NCBI RefSeq assembly: GCF_950295315.1
Contig: NC_080172.1
Coordinates: forward strand, 75,319,577 to 75,383,576
From: Erinaceus europaeus
Lineage: Eukaryota > Chordata > Mammalia > Eulipotyphla > Erinaceidae
Length of the DNA stretch: 64,000 nucleotides
Direction of reading: 5' to 3'
Notes under the pieces: generated by a model
The model's database searches: none
Told to the model about the DNA's origin: nothing
The model's input: only the letters and a program-made list of their open reading frames with translations
Translations under genes and position numbers: made by a program
Shown: positions 10,637 through 22,484 of the stretch, one piece after another
Layout of the letters: every line of letters begins with the position of its first letter
Position numbering within the stretch: position 1 is the first letter of the stretch

Positions 10637-10682
10637 TTGCTTTTTTCCTGTATGAAGCGGTTGGCACCACTGAAGTGACCGA

Positions 10683-10687
10683 ATGAG
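10683..10687 (+). CDS. MTF2: MTF2 exon 1, coding part (Met-Arg start)
   Basis: ATG at 10683-10685 is followed by AG and a good donor (GTGAGA at 10688). Joining ATGAG to exon 2 gives M-R-D-S-T-G-A-G, the known MTF2 N terminus, with codon 2 split 2+1. Most of exon 1 is 5' UTR. The start is chosen because it is the only ATG that joins in frame to the exon 2 protein at a splice donor. Confidence 0.93.
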
Positions 10688-11250
10688 GTGAGAGACCTTG
10701 GTCTGGGAACCGACTCTTCCGGGAAGGTGGGGGGTTGGGGAGGAGGAAGAAAGGAAGCAAATAGAAAAGGGAAAGATGGAGGACCGAGGTGGGGGTGGGA
10801 GCTCCAGTGTGTGTGTATGTGGGTGTCTTGCATTTCTGTGTGTGCTGAAAAGAACGGTCCGAAGGGAGTCGTTCGTTGGGTGCTGGAGAAAATAGGGTGG
10901 GCAGAAGCCAAGCCCAGCGTTGGGGAAGTCGCTTGGAGGCACAGATGAGACGTTGAGGCGGGGCAGCTGTGTTTGGAGGGGCAGGAAGGAACCTGAGGCA
11001 GGGAGCCGGTTGGAAGGGCTGGGTGAACCTGGTGACGGCAGGGGGCTGGGGGGGTGCGGGGTGCTGAGTCGGGGGCTGCCTGGGACCTGCGGGGGCGCGA
11101 CGGGCAGTCGCGGCTCGGACCCGACCCGGAGGGCAGTGGAATTGTTTGCAACTGACGTGTGGGGGGTAGGATGGATGGAAGGGCAGACTGGAGTAGGGAG
11201 ACACTGAGTGGAACCTGGGAGAAACCCTGGAAGTTTAAGGGGGGGGAGAG

Positions 11251-12100
11251 TGGGAGGGAAAGTATGAGGTGGAGAAAGGGGTTCGGACCCTGTACCCTGA
11301 TATTTGGGGAACACCAGACAGTCTTCTATTTACTTAAATGTAACTCAGATCCCAGCTCAGATGATGTAGATTTATATTACTGTATTCATTTCTTACAGCT
11401 GAGGTAATAATGATGGAAGGTGTTTTTGATTTTTTTTTTTTAAACTAATTTGTCAAGTTCACTTAACAGAAATCGGTAATGCCAGAATTCTTAACTCTCC
11501 AGTTTACAATCTGGTTGCTAGAATTTTTCTTTGGAAGCAACTCGAGAGAACAGATGGATTTCTTAGGGTGACTTGAGGATCAGTGAAGGTTTTTGTGAAC
11601 AATGGGCAAAGCATAAAGCATCTAACTTGGGTTTAGGACAGGGCCCATTTTATATAGCAAACGTGAAAACCTAGGTAGGCCTGTATATAGCATGTAAGAG
11701 AGCACCATCTGAAGTCAGTACGGAAGGAGATCTATGTAAATAGTGCCTGACTTAATGACTCCAGATGCTCTGGGAGTGACTTTCCCTTTCAGGTTGTATA
11801 TACCCTGGCTGCAGGATGGTTTTAATTTCCATGTGTTTGTGCTCCATAATTCTTTTTTTTGGGAGGGGGCAGTGAATTTGAAAATATGTGGGCAAAGTAA
11901 AATCGCCTTAATTCTTACATGACCTTCTTCAAAGGTTTGAAAAAATGCTTTACATGGGAGCATTTTGACTAACAGCTCTACATGTCTACATGCCCAGTAA
12001 TTTCAAAAAGGATTGTCAACATGATATCCTATTCTTAATTTGGAATATCATTCACAGTTTTCAGCATTTGCAGTGATCGTTTGAGAGGGAATACAAGGTG
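11251..12100. other. MTF2: Repeat-free start of MTF2 intron 1
   Basis: No exon, RNA or repeat recognised; possible unique regulatory DNA next to the CpG island. Confidence 0.5.
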
Positions 12101-12104
12101 AATT

Positions 12105-12257
12105 TTTTTTTAAACAAAGGTTTTTTACTTATTTACTAATGAGAAAGGAAGAGAAAGAGAACCAGACATCACTCTGGTAAATGAGCTGGGGTGTGAACTG
12201 GGGACCTCAGGCTTGAGAGGCCAACGCTTCATCCACTGTGCCATCTCCTGGACCACC
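12105..12257 (-). repeat. SINE C
   Basis: Complete. Confidence 0.8.
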
Positions 12258-12259
12258 AA

Positions 12260-12890
12260 GGTGAAATTTTTGTTTTAATTATATTTCTGATTATAAGATA
12301 TATATTTGAATTCACATTCTAAATCTCATTTTCAATTTTTTAAACGCTAAAAATATTTTAAGATATTTGAGTTAAGAATGCACCTGCTTCCTAGTACTGC
12401 ATACTCGTGTTAATGAGCATTAACAGAAGTCTGTACATATCAATGAAATAACAGAGTTTTAAATATGGACAAAAAAAGAAATCATCTGGGAACATTTTTG
12501 TTCCTAGATGAAACAAAATACATTTTTAATTATGCTTGTAGCCTCAGAGCTCAGTTGGGAAAGGGATTTTATTTTGTGTATTTTGCTGTGGGTCATAAAC
12601 TGCTTGCTGTCATGAATTGTAAATATATCCTTTCGTTAGAGCTTTGACTAAAAGAATGATTTGTTTTTCTCATCTTTTGACATAATCTTGGCATTTGACT
12701 TTAGGGAAATAGCAGTGTAGTGATTTTAACAGATAGGAAAATTTACCTCTTGAGTGGTTGTTGCTATGGCCAGTATCCATAGTTTGTTTGTTCTGAAAGT
12801 AAACTATAACCACTACTTTAGTCTAAACTTACTTGAATGATATTCCTTGCTTGGTATTTTTATGCTTTGTTTCACCTGTTTCTCAGGATA
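12260..12890. other. MTF2: Unannotated intron 1 DNA
   Basis: AT-rich, nothing recognised. Confidence 0.5.
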
Positions 12891-12894
12891 ATTA

Positions 12895-13036
12895 AAAATA
12901 TTTTATTTTATTAGGGAGAGGCATCCTCCATAACACTGCTCTGCTCTAGTTTATGGTGGGTACCGGGGACTCAAACCTGGGTCCTTGTGCCTTGTAGCAT
13001 GTGCACTCAACCAGGTATGCCACCACCCATCCCCTA
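12895..13036 (-). repeat. SINE (B/D-like)
   Basis: B-type head with a short tail. Confidence 0.65.
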
Positions 13037-13157
13037 ATAGAAATTGCTAACTCATTAACTAGAGATCACAAGAACTCAAAACCAAGGACATGTTAGTTAG
13101 CATTGAAGAAATTCCTGTTTTCTTCATACTGTTTTTCAAAGGCAAGTTGCTTTTTAT

Positions 13158-13328
13158 TTACTTATTTATCTTTATTTATTTACTGGAAAGAGACAGCTAG
13201 AGATTGAGAGGGGAGAGGGAGATACAGAAGGAAAGAGACACCTGCATCTCTGCTTCGCCACTTGTGAAGATTTCCCCCTGCAGGTGGGGACCAGGGGCCC
13301 AAACTGGGGGTGTGCCACCACTGGCCCC
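13158..13328 (-). repeat. SINE B
   Basis: Head shortened. Confidence 0.8.
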
Positions 13329-13357
13329 ACTTCTTTTATTTTATTTTTTAAAAAAGA

Positions 13358-13476
13358 GGCTGGGTTTATTATTTATTTTTTAACCAGAGCACTACTCGGT
13401 TTATTGGTGGTGCTGGGAATTGAACCTGGGACATGAGAATCACAGGCACTAAACCATTATGCTATCTCCTCAGCCT
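13358..13476 (-). repeat. SINE D
   Basis: ACCATTATGCTATCTCC end present. Confidence 0.75.
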
Positions 13477-13486
13477 GGATTTATTT

Positions 13487-13800
13487 ACTTTTTTTTTTCT
13501 CCCTCCAGGGTTATTGCTGGGGTTCAGTGCCTGCACTACAAATCCACTGCTCCTGGAGGAGTTTTTCCCATTTTGTTGCCTTTGTTATTGTTATTTGTTG
13601 CCATTGTTGTTGTTGGATGAGGAGGAGAGAAATCGAGAGAGGATGGGGAGAGAAAGGTAAGACACCTGCAGACCTGCTTCACCGCTTGTGAAGTGACCTC
13701 CCTGCAGGTGGGGAGCCGGGGGGCTGGAACTGGTATCCTTAGGCAGCTCCCTGTGCTTCGCATCATGTTCGCTTAAACCACTGTGCTATGGCCTGCCCCC
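13487..13800 (-). repeat. SINE A-long
   Basis: Complete. Confidence 0.85.
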
Positions 13801-13807
13801 CCCCTTT

Positions 13808-14001
13808 TTTTAAAAAATATTTTTAACTTTATTTTATTTGATAGGACAGGGAGAAATTTAGAGGGGAGGGGGAAAGAGAGGGAGAGCACTGCTTCACTGT
13901 TGGTGAAGCTTTCTCTTTGCAGGTGGGGACTGGGGACTTGAACCTAGGTCCTTGTGCACTGTAATGTGTACACTTAACCAGGTGCACCACCACCTGACCC
14001 C
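13808..14001 (-). repeat. SINE B
   Basis: Complete. Confidence 0.85.
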
Positions 14002-14030
14002 GATTTATTTACTTTTAAAAATTAATTTGT

Positions 14031-14232
14031 TGGGGTAGGGTGGTGGTGCACTTGACTGAGTGCGCATGCTATGATGCAGGAGGATTTAAGCTCCGGGTCC
14101 ATACCTGCAGGGAAACTTCATGAGTAGTGAAGCAGTGCTACAGATGTCTCTCTTTCTCTCTTCTCTGTCTCCCCCATACCCCTCAGTTTCTGTCTCTATT
14201 TCAATACATAAATAAAATAATTTTAAAAATTA
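14031..14232 (+). repeat. SINE B
   Basis: Complete. Confidence 0.85.
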
Positions 14233-14238
14233 TTTTCA

Positions 14239-14493
14239 GGAGTCAGGTGGTAGCGCAATGGGTTAAGCACATGTGGCGCAAAGTGCCAGGACCAGCATAA
14301 GGATCCGGTTTGAGGCCCCAGCTTCCCACTTGCTGGGCAGTCGCTTCACAAGTGATGAAGCAGGTCTGCAGGTGTCTTTCTCTCCCCCCCTCTGTTTTCC
14401 TCTCCTCTCTCCATTTCTCTCTGTCCTATCCAGCCACTGCATCAATAACAACAATAAAACAACAAAAGGGAATAAATAAATATTTTAAAAACT
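14239..14493 (+). repeat. SINE A
   Basis: Complete; flanked by ATTATTTTCA and ATCATTTTTA. Confidence 0.88.
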
Positions 14494-14510
14494 GTTAAAA
14501 ATCATTTTTA

Positions 14511-14712
14511 GGGCCAGGCTGTGGCGCACCTGGTTAAGTGCACACAGTGAGCAAGGACTCAGGTTCAAACCCCTAGTCCTCACCTGCAGGGGAAAGCTTC
14601 ACGAGTGAAGTAGAACTGCAGGTATCTCTCTCTCTCTGTCTCAGTCTCCCCTCCCCCTCTCAATTTCTCTCTGTCTCTATGCAATAATAATAATTAAATA
14701 AAATTTAAAAAT
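14511..14712 (+). repeat. SINE B
   Basis: Complete. Confidence 0.85.
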
Positions 14713-14724
14713 ATATGTATATTT

Positions 14725-14882
14725 TTAAAAATTTTAATCTTTATTATTGCATAGAGATACCTGCAGCCCTGCTTCACCACTTGTGAAGCTTTTACCCTGC
14801 AGGTGGGGACCAGGAGCTTGAACCTGCGTCCTTGTGCACTGTAATATGAGCGCTTAACCAAGTGTGCCACCACCTGGCTCCT
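14725..14882 (-). repeat. SINE B
   Basis: Forms an inverted pair with the preceding B copy. Confidence 0.85.
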
Positions 14883-14900
14883 ATATATATATTTTTCTAT

Positions 14901-15178
14901 GGTGCTGGGCAGTGGCATGCTCCATTAAGCATATGTATCACTATGCACAAGGATTCAGGTTCAAGCCCCCCACTCCCCACCTGCAGGGAGGACACTTCTG
15001 AGAGGTGAAGCCTGTCTGCTTTCTTCCTCTCTATCTACCCCTCCTCCTGTTAAATAAAATAAAATAGAAAAATGGAAAAAATAACCACCAGGAGCTGTGG
15101 ATTTATAGTGCTGGCACCAAGCCCCAGTGATAACCCTGTTGGCAATGATTATATATATATATATATATATATATATTT
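14901..15178 (+). repeat. SINE A-long, diverged, with (TA)n end
   Basis: A-long extension ends at 15146; (TA)14 follows. Confidence 0.75.
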
Positions 15179-15179
15179 A

Positions 15180-15335
15180 ATGGGGGAGGCTTGTGAAATA
15201 GTTCACTTGAATCCTGTACTGCTTTGCTATTTGAACAACCTAGGTTTGAGCCTGTCTTCCACCATAATGAGGGAAGTTATGCTGTGGTTGCTTTCACTGT
15301 CTCTCTGTCTGTTTTATTAAAAAAAAAAAAAAAAG
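15180..15335 (+). repeat. SINE E
   Basis: GAAATAGTTCACTTGAATCC head and poly(A). Confidence 0.7.
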
Positions 15336-15339
15336 TAAT

Positions 15340-15463
15340 GCCAGGGAAGAGAAAGAGAGACGAGAATACTGCTCAGCTTTGGAATATGGCTGTCTAGGGT
15401 TGAACCTAAGACTTCAGTCATGCAAATACTGTGCTGTCAGGCTGAGCTTTCTCATCAGCCTCC
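15340..15463 (-). repeat. SINE D, diverged
   Basis: ACTGCTCAGCTTTGG and a TGCAAATACTGTGCTGTC head. Confidence 0.6.
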
Positions 15464-15482
15464 CCCCACCCCCACCCCCCAT

Positions 15483-15607
15483 TAGGGGTAGAGAGGCAAA
15501 GAAAGAGTGAAGTAGACCATAGCACTGAAGTTTTCCTTAATGTGCTGGGGATGGTGTTTTAACCTGGGTCATGCACATGGCAAAGCAGCACGCTATCCAA
15601 GTGAGCC
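15483..15607 (-). repeat. SINE E
   Basis: Ends GCACGCTATCCAAGTGAGCC. Confidence 0.7.
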
Positions 15608-15737
15608 CACACACTTTATACATTTTTAAGATGAAGTACTCATTTTTGTTACACAATTTCTTAGTTTATACATTGCAAAAATAAAATAAAATAATGAAGT
15701 CTGCAACATCCCTGGTCTTTTAAAGATATAAGGTTGT

Positions 15738-16027
15738 GGGGGTCAGACCACAAAGCACAAAGCCCAGTGTAAGGATCCCGGTTTGAGCCCTCAGCTCCCC
15801 ACCTGCAGGGGGGTCGCTTCACGAGCGGTGAAGTAGGTCTGCGGGTGTCTATCTTTCTCTCCCCCTCTCTGTCTTCCCCATCAACAATGACATAAATAAC
15901 AACAATAATAACAACCACAACAACAGTGAAACAAGGGCAACAGAAGGGAAAAGAATAGCCTCCAGGAGCTATAGATTCTTGGTCCAGGCACTGAGCCTCA
16001 GCAATAACCCTGGAGGCAAAAAGAAAA
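15738..16027 (+). repeat. SINE A-long
   Basis: Flanked by AAGATATAAGG and AGATATAAAGG. Confidence 0.85.
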
Positions 16028-16267
16028 AAAGATATAAAGGTTGTTTACATTGTCAAAAAAGTAAAAATTGATGTTAGGAAAGTGAGTTTACTATATTATT
16101 TTTTAGATTTCCTTTTAATCTTTTTATATCAGTTAAAAATTTAAGGAAAAAATTGAAAAATAGAGTAAACCAGTAGTATAGTTAATATTTTTTATATCCA
16201 TGCTTCATCTCTACCTACTTCATTATATTTACTTTTTTAAAAAATAATTAAATAATTAATTAGTTAA

Positions 16268-16394
16268 TTATTTTACTTTATTACCAGAGCACTACTCAGC
16301 TGGGGCTTATGGTGGTATAGGGGATTGAACCTGGGAAAAGCCTCAGACATGAGAGTCTCTTTGCATAACCATTATGCTATCTACCCCTGCCCTA
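16268..16394 (-). repeat. SINE D
   Basis: Complete. Confidence 0.85.
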
Positions 16395-16462
16395 TATTTA
16401 CTATTTTAAATATCTTTTATGTAAATTTTTATATATATTGAAATATACAAATCTCAACTGTA

Positions 16463-16730
16463 GATTTTTTTTTTTTTTTCCCCACCAGGGTTATCAATGG
16501 GGCACTGCATCTGCTTGCATCTTTGCTCCTGGTGGACTAATTTTTAGAGACAAGAAGGATCGAGAGATGGAGAGTGAGACAGAGAGGATAGGGATCACAG
16601 CACCAATCTGCTACCACTTGAGAAGCTTCCCTTGTGTGGGTGCTTCTGTGTGGTAAATAGAGACATGAACCTGGGTCTTGGTTCATGGTAAAGTTCGTAC
16701 TCTATGGAGTGAGGTATCTCCCAGCTCCAA
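16463..16730 (-). repeat. SINE A-long, diverged
   Basis: Extension and core recognisable. Confidence 0.65.
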
Positions 16731-16771
16731 GTGTAGGGTTTTAAAAACCTTTGTTGAAATAAAATTCATGT

Positions 16772-16903
16772 GTCTGGTACTGGGGACAGCTTAGCTTGTT
16801 AGGACCAACTAGTATGCCTGAGAACCACTCCCTCAACCTGGAGGCCACAGAGTCAATCCCTGGCACTACTTTCGTCACATGTATTATAATAAATAAATCT
16901 AAA
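16772..16903 (+). repeat. SINE C/D, diverged
   Basis: B box AGAGTCAATCCCTGGC and an AATAAATAAATC tail. Confidence 0.6.
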
Positions 16904-16916
16904 AAATTCATATGGT

Positions 16917-17287
16917 AGGGGTGCCAGGGGCTGGGTTGCCGCTTCCCTGGTTGAGTGCACGCATTACCAGGTGTAAGGACCTGAGTTCAGACCTCCACTC
17001 CCCACCTTAATGATTCCCTCCTCCCCCCACCGAGGTTCTTGCTGTGGCTCAGTGCTGGCACTAGGAATCCACTGCTCGTGGCTGACAGTTTTTTCCTTTA
17101 GAAAATTTGAGAAATTGAGATGGGAGGGGAGATAATAGAGGGAAAGAGAAAGAAAGATAGACACCTGCAGCCCTGCTTCACTGCTTATGAAACGTCCTCC
17201 CAGTAGGTGGGGAGCAGGGACTTGAACCTGGATCCTTGCACATGGTGATGTCTGTGCTTAACCAAGTGCACACCACCACCCAGTCCC
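16917..17287. repeat. SINE B head (+) abutting SINE A-long (-)
   Basis: + strand B head to 17008, then a minus-strand A-long. Confidence 0.7.
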
Positions 17288-17745
17288 CATGACTTTTAAT
17301 ATGTTTACAGATTTGTGCAACCATCAACATTATCTAATTTCAGAATATTGTCGTCTTTCCAAAATGAAGATCTGAAATTTACTAGCACAAACTCCCATTA
17401 TTTCACCCTCCTCTGCCAGTCCCTGACAACCACTAATATTTTGGTATTTATATTTTCCCTATTTTGGACATTTCATCAAAACAGTCATATAACATGTGGC
17501 ATTCTGTTTGCCACTGATTTAGAGGAATGTTCCCAAGTTATAACCATTTTTCTAGCATGTAATAAAATTTTTGTTGTTGTTGTTCTTTGCCAGGGCTTCC
17601 AGCTCTGGAATGACTTTTTGTTCTTGTTGTTTGTTTGCCTTTTTAAACATTATTATTATTTTTTTACTAGTGATTTTTGTCATAGCTTACCTAATTATGG
17701 AATTACAAGGGCATAATTTCTGGAAGTAGGATCATGATTTTTTAA

Positions 17746-17820
17746 TTTTTTTTTTATTTCTTTATTGGGGAATTAATGTTTTACATTCAACAGTAAATAC
17801 AATAGTTTGTACATGCAGGA
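17746..17820 (-). mobile_element. Young L1 3' end fragment
   Basis: TTTATTGGGGAATTAATGTT followed by ACATTCAACAGTAAATACAA; reverse complement of the end of the 326-1045 L1. The flanking AGGATCATGATTTTTT repeats on both sides (17728 and 17817), a target duplication. Confidence 0.8.
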
Positions 17821-17828
17821 TCATGATT

Positions 17829-17977
17829 TTTTTAAAGATTTACTTATTAATAGGGGTTAGTAGGTGGTGGGGAAATAAAGCAAAGCAGAGCATCACTGTA
17901 GCACACAGGATGCCAGAGGTTGAACTTCATGCATAAGAGTCCAAGCTTTATCCATTGCACTACCTTACAGACCCCCG
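17829..17977 (-). repeat. SINE C
   Basis: GTCCAAGCTTTATCCATTGC end. Confidence 0.7.
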
Positions 17978-18318
17978 CTTTGGGACTTTTATGAATAATG
18001 CATATATATATATATATATATATTTCTATGCAGATTTTGTGTAGACATATTTCCATTTCTCTGGGATACATACCTAGGAATGGAATTGTTGGATCAGATG
18101 CTAGCTTCATCTTGAGAAAATGCCAAATCATCTTCTAAAGAGCCTGCACCATTTTAGTTTCCCTAGCAACTGTGTGTTCTAATTTCTTCCATCCTTGCCA
18201 ATACTTGTTTATTATAATCACCCTAGTAATTGTACAGTGGTATCTCATAATGATTTTGATTTGCATTTCCCTGATCATTAATGATGACATTTTTTTTCGT
18301 GTTGTTATTGGCCATATA

Positions 18319-18612
18319 CATAACTTTTTTTTTTTTTTGCCTCCAGGGTTATTGCTTGGGCTCGGTGCCTGCACTATGAATCCACTGTAGCCATTTTTTT
18401 TCTATTATTTGGATAGGACAGAGATAAATTGAGAGGGGAAGGGAAGATAGAGGAGAGAGAAAGATAGACACCTGCAGACCTGCTTCACTACTTGTGAAGC
18501 TTCTCTCCTGCTGGTGGAGCCAGTGCTTGAACCGGGATCCTTGTGCTGTTTCTTACCCCTTTTACTATGTGTACTTCACCAGATGGGCCACTGCACCACC
18601 ACCCAGTCACCT
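18319..18612 (-). repeat. SINE A-long
   Basis: Complete. Confidence 0.85.
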
Positions 18613-18644
18613 GTATAACTCTCTTTGGAGATGTGTGTTTTTTT

Positions 18645-18905
18645 TTTTTTTTTAATATTTATTTATTTATTCCCTTTTGTTGCCCTTGTTGTTTTATTGT
18701 TGTTGTATAGGAAAGAGAAATGGAGAGAGGAGGGGAAGACAGAGGTGGAGAGAAAGATAGGCACCTGCAGACCTGCTTCACCGCCTGTGAATCGACCTCC
18801 TGCAGGTGGGGAGCCAGGGCCTGGAACCGGGATCCTTCTGCCTGTCGTTGTGCTTTGCGCCATGTGCGCTTAACCCGCTGTGCTACCACTCGACTCCCCC
18901 CCCCC
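18645..18905 (-). repeat. SINE A
   Basis: Complete. Confidence 0.87.
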
Positions 18906-18911
18906 TTTTTT

Positions 18912-19035
18912 TAAATGAATTTATTTATTCATGTGAAAGGAGAGAAAGAACCAGACATCACTCTGGTACATGTGGACCGAACTCGGGACCTCATGGTTGA
19001 GAATCCAATGTGCCACCTCCTGGACCAGGAGACCT
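18912..19035 (-). repeat. SINE C
   Basis: Complete. Confidence 0.8.
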
Positions 19036-19072
19036 GTCTTTTGAGTTCTGTTCCCACTTAAAAATTGGATTA

Positions 19073-19214
19073 CTGCTGCCAGGAAGTGGCACAGTGTATT
19101 AAAGTGTTAGGCTCTTAAGTATGAGGTCCCAAATTTGATCCCCAACGTTGCATGTGCCAAAGTAATATTCTGGTTCTCCCCCCACCCTTCACTAATAAAT
19201 TAACATTTTAAAAA
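19073..19214 (+). repeat. SINE C
   Basis: Complete; inverted partner of the preceding copy. Confidence 0.8.
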
Positions 19215-19444
19215 TCATTTGGGATGGTTTAGTGACTTACAGTATAATTGTTGATAAATGGGTATAGCTTCTCAGCCCCCTGTGATATATATCTGCAAAA
19301 TATCCCAAACTTAAATCCTTTTCTGTTAGCATGCACCAAGACCTCAAAGCACCGCCCCCATCCCTTCCCCACTTTTTCCAGAGTTCTTTGCTTCAGTACA
19401 GTATAAATACATGCATGTTGTTTGTTCTTTTTGTTGTTTGCTTT

Positions 19445-19743
19445 TAATTGAGTTGGCTCACCCAGCAGAGTGCACATGTTACCATGCCCACAGACCCTAG
19501 TTTGAGCCTTTTGTCCCCACCTGCAGGGGGAAAGCCATGAGTGGTAAAGCAGTACTGCAGATATCTTTCTCTCTATATCAAAAATAAATAAAAGGAAAAA
19601 TATGACTGCCAAGACCTTGTGAAGCGGATCCCCCACCCTCATCCACCGAAGGTGGCGAGTTAGGGTCTCAAACAGGATCCTTGCTCAGGTCCTTGAACTT
19701 GGTACTATATGCGCTTAACCTGTTGCGCTACTGCCTGGCCCCC
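19445..19743. repeat. SINE B (+) followed by SINE A fragment (-)
   Basis: B to about 19596; reversed A head and core from 19610. Confidence 0.7.
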
Positions 19744-19744
19744 A

Positions 19745-20592
19745 GTCTTAATTTCTTGACTGTTGTTTTGAAATTGAGAAATTGAATCCTCTAGTTTTGG
19801 GTCTTTTGCAAGGTTACTTGGGATGTTCTAGCATTGTTTTTTTTTTTACTTGAATTTTAGGGTCTGTAATTTTTGCATTAAGGGCAACTGGGATTTTTGA
19901 TAAGTATTTTCTAGAATCTGTAGATCACTTTGAAAGCTATTGCCATTCTTAACAGTGTGAACATCTGTGAACACAGGATGTCTTTCCAACCATATATGGT
20001 TTTACATATATGGATTAACCTTTTTCTCTTTAATGTAGTTTTATTGTACAATTCTTGTACTTGTGTTAGATTTATTCTCTACACTTGTTCTTTTTGATGC
20101 TCTTACAAGTGGAATTCTTTTTATTTTATTTTCAGATTATTCTTTGCTATTGTTTTGAAATGCAGTTAGTTTTTGTGCATTGATCTTTTTTTTTTATTTT
20201 TTCCTCCTCCAGGGTTATTGCTGGGCTGGGTGCCTGCACCATGAATCCACCGCTCCTGGAGGCCATTTTTTTTTCCCCCTTTTGTTGCCCTTGTTGTAGC
20301 TTCGTTGTGGTTATTATTATTGCCCTTGTTGACGCAATTCGTTGTTGGATAGGACAGAGAGAAATGGAGAGAGGAGGGGAAGACAGAGAAGGGGAGAGAA
20401 AGACAGACACCCGCAGACCTGCTTCACCGCCTGTGAAGCGACTCCCCTGCAGGTGGGGAGCCGGCGGCTCAAACCGGGATCCTTACGCCGGTTCCTGCGC
20501 TTTGCGTCACATGCGCTTAACCCACTGCGCCACCGCCCGACCCCCTTGTGCATTGATCTTATATTCTACTTTTTCTGGTATAGTACTCGTTT
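19745..20592 (-). mobile_element. Old L1 ORF2 fragment split by a SINE
   Basis: Diverged L1 ORF2 (reverse complement) at 19745-20187 and 20546-20592, split by the A-long SINE at 20188-20545 with its 15-bp duplication TTGTGCATTGATCTT. Confidence 0.6.
20188..20545 (-). repeat. SINE A-long
   Basis: Perfect 15-bp duplication TTGTGCATTGATCTT at 20173-20187 and 20546-20560. Confidence 0.95.
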
Positions 20593-20604
20593 TTTTTTTT
20601 TTTT

Positions 20605-20830
20605 TCTTTCCATTTTTTTTTCTTTATTGGGGGGATTAATGGTTTACAGTCCACAGTAGTTTGTATATGTATAATATTTCTCAGTTTTCCACATAATCTA
20701 ACCCCCCGCCCCCCAGGTCTTCCTCTGCCATCATGTTCCAGGACATGAACACTCCCACCTACTCCAGGGTCTTACTTTGGTGCAGTACACCATCTCCATC
20801 CAAGTTCTGCTTTGTGTTTTCCCTTCCTAT
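20605..20830 (-). mobile_element. L1 3' UTR
   Basis: TTTATTGGGGGGATTAATGG through ACTTTGGTGCAGTACACC; reverse complement of an L1 3' end related to 326-1045 but from another subfamily. Confidence 0.75.
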
Positions 20831-20837
20831 TTTTCTT

Positions 20838-20970
20838 TTTCACTTATTTATTTTCTCTTTTGTTGCCCTTGTTTTTTATTGTTGTAGTTATTATTGTTGT
20901 TGATGTCATAGTTCTTGGATAGGACAGGGAGAAATAGAAGAGGGGAAGACGGGGACAGAAAGATAAGACA
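20838..20970 (-). repeat. SINE A, 5'-truncated
   Basis: Stops after GAAAGATAAGACA; L1 follows directly. Confidence 0.75.
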
Positions 20971-21865
20971 ATGGCCATATAACACATTTTGAGATCTGGG
21001 AGTGTGATGCCTCCAGTTCTGTTCTTCCCAAGATTGATAACTCTAGGTATTTTCTGGTTCCAGATAAACATTTGTAGCTTTTGTCCTATTCTCCTAAAAA
21101 ATTGGGTGAATCCTTGATGGGGATTGCATTTAATTTGTATATGGCTCTGGGCAATATACTCATTTTGATAATGCTAATCCTTCCAACCCATGAACGCAGA
21201 ATATCTTTCCATTTCTTTGTGTCTCTTTTTTCCCTTGAATAGTGCCTCGTAATTTTCAATATACAAATCTTTCACTTATTTTGTTTATTCTTATAGTAAA
21301 AGGGGTTGATTTCTTCTGACTTAGTGTTTGCATAGAGGAATGCCACTGACTTTTGTATGTTAATTTTGAAGCCTTACTATATTACCTGATATTCCTGCTG
21401 TATTATTTAGGTTTTTCTATGTATCTATCATATCATCTGCAAATATGACATCTGCAAAAAATGACAGTTTGACTTCTTTTTCAATCTGTATCCCTTTAAT
21501 TCCTTGCTCTTGCCTGATTGCTATGGCAAGAACTTCCAGCACTGTGTTGAGTAATGGTGATAGTAGGCAGCCCTGTCTATTACCTGATCTGAGGGAGAAT
21601 GCTTCTAGTTTTTTATCATTGAATATGATGTTGGTTATAGAGTTGCTGTATATGGACTCGATTAGGTTAAGGAATTCCCCATCTATTCCTATGTTTTGTA
21701 ATGTTTTAATCATGAAGGGATGTTGGATTTTGCCAAAGGCTTTCTCTGTTTCTATTGATATGTAATCATGTGGTTTTTGGTCTTGCTTCTGTTTGGTCTT
21801 GCTTCATGTTTTTGATCATGTTATATATTATATGGATCATGTTATTGATGTGGTGAATCATGATG

Positions 21866-22022
21866 GAGGGGGAGAGAAAGATAGGCACCTGCAGACCTGC
21901 TTCATTGTCTGTGAGGTTCCCCCCCCCCACAGGTGGGGAGCCCCGAGCTTGAACCAAGATACATACACTGGTTCTTGGGCTTTGTGCCATGTGTGCTTAA
22001 CCCCTGCTCTACCACCCGACCC
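21866..22022 (-). repeat. SINE A, 3'-truncated
   Basis: Core and head only, inside L1. Confidence 0.8.
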
Positions 22023-22184
22023 CTTCCTTAGTTTTATTTTTTTGTTGTCTCTGCTTTTGGTATCAGCGAGAAGTTGGCTTCATAGAAAGTGGAAGGGAGT
22101 ATTCCTGTGTCTTCAAGTAGTGGTATTAACTCTTCCTGGGAGGTTTTGTAAAATTCATTTGTAAAACCATCTGGTCCAGGACCT

Positions 22185-22356
22185 TTTTTTAATATATATT
22201 TTTCTAATTTTATTTTTGAGAGAGATGCAGAGAGAGAGAAACACCAGAGCACTGCTCAGCTCTGGCTTATGGTGGTGCGGTGGGATTGAACCTGCAACTT
22301 TGGAGCCTCAGGCATGAAAGTCTGTTTGCATAACTATTATGCTATCTCCCCCGCCC
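22185..22356 (-). repeat. SINE D
   Basis: TGGTCCAGGAC on both sides (22172 and 22358). Confidence 0.85.
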
Positions 22357-22484
22357 TGGTCCAGGACTTAAAAAAAAAAAAATTCATAAAAAGGAAACAC
22401 TGACAAAAACCATAGGATAAGAGGGGTACAATTCCCACCACCAGAACTCCATATCCCATCCCCTCCCCTGATAGCTTTCCTATT

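Larger units (their letters stand above)
10230..11250 (+). promoter_or_regulatory. MTF2: CpG-island promoter of MTF2
   Basis: This is the one clearly GC- and CpG-rich kilobase in an AT-rich, repeat-filled window, and it is free of SINEs. It surrounds exon 1 and runs about 550 bp into intron 1. No TATA box is seen. Factor-site matches cluster at 10261-10460, fitting a dispersed housekeeping-type promoter. Long open frames on the minus strand here come from a lack of AT-rich stop codons, not from a recognisable protein. Confidence 0.85.
17290..18318 (-). mobile_element. Old L1 (3' UTR and ORF2 end), diverged
   Basis: Minus-strand L1M-type sequence: the ORF2 tail is readable at 18020-18300 (REMQIKIIMRYH-like) and the 3' UTR at 17290-17720. 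A younger L1 end (17746-17820) and a C SINE (17829-17977) are inserted. Confidence 0.7.
20971..22375 (-). mobile_element. L1 ORF2 reverse-transcriptase region with nested SINEs
   Basis: Minus-strand ORF2 fragments: [14 protein letters not shown] (about 22150-22190) and, in 21417-21713, QGCLLSPLL plus the FADDM catalytic box. An A SINE (21866-22022) and a D SINE (22185-22356) are inserted. Frame broken. Confidence 0.85.

Noticed and set aside
10242..11314. Three overlapping antisense open frames of 213-335 codons over the CpG island
   Set aside because: They are proline/serine-rich, overlap in all three minus frames, show no domain, and lie over the MTF2 promoter and exon 1. GC-rich DNA lacks stop codons by chance. 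An antisense RNA is possible but no protein is supported.
20241..20639. 132-codon frame and many similar RTERNGERRG... proteins
   Set aside because: Shadows of A-family SINE sequence; the same peptides recur wherever the SINE does.
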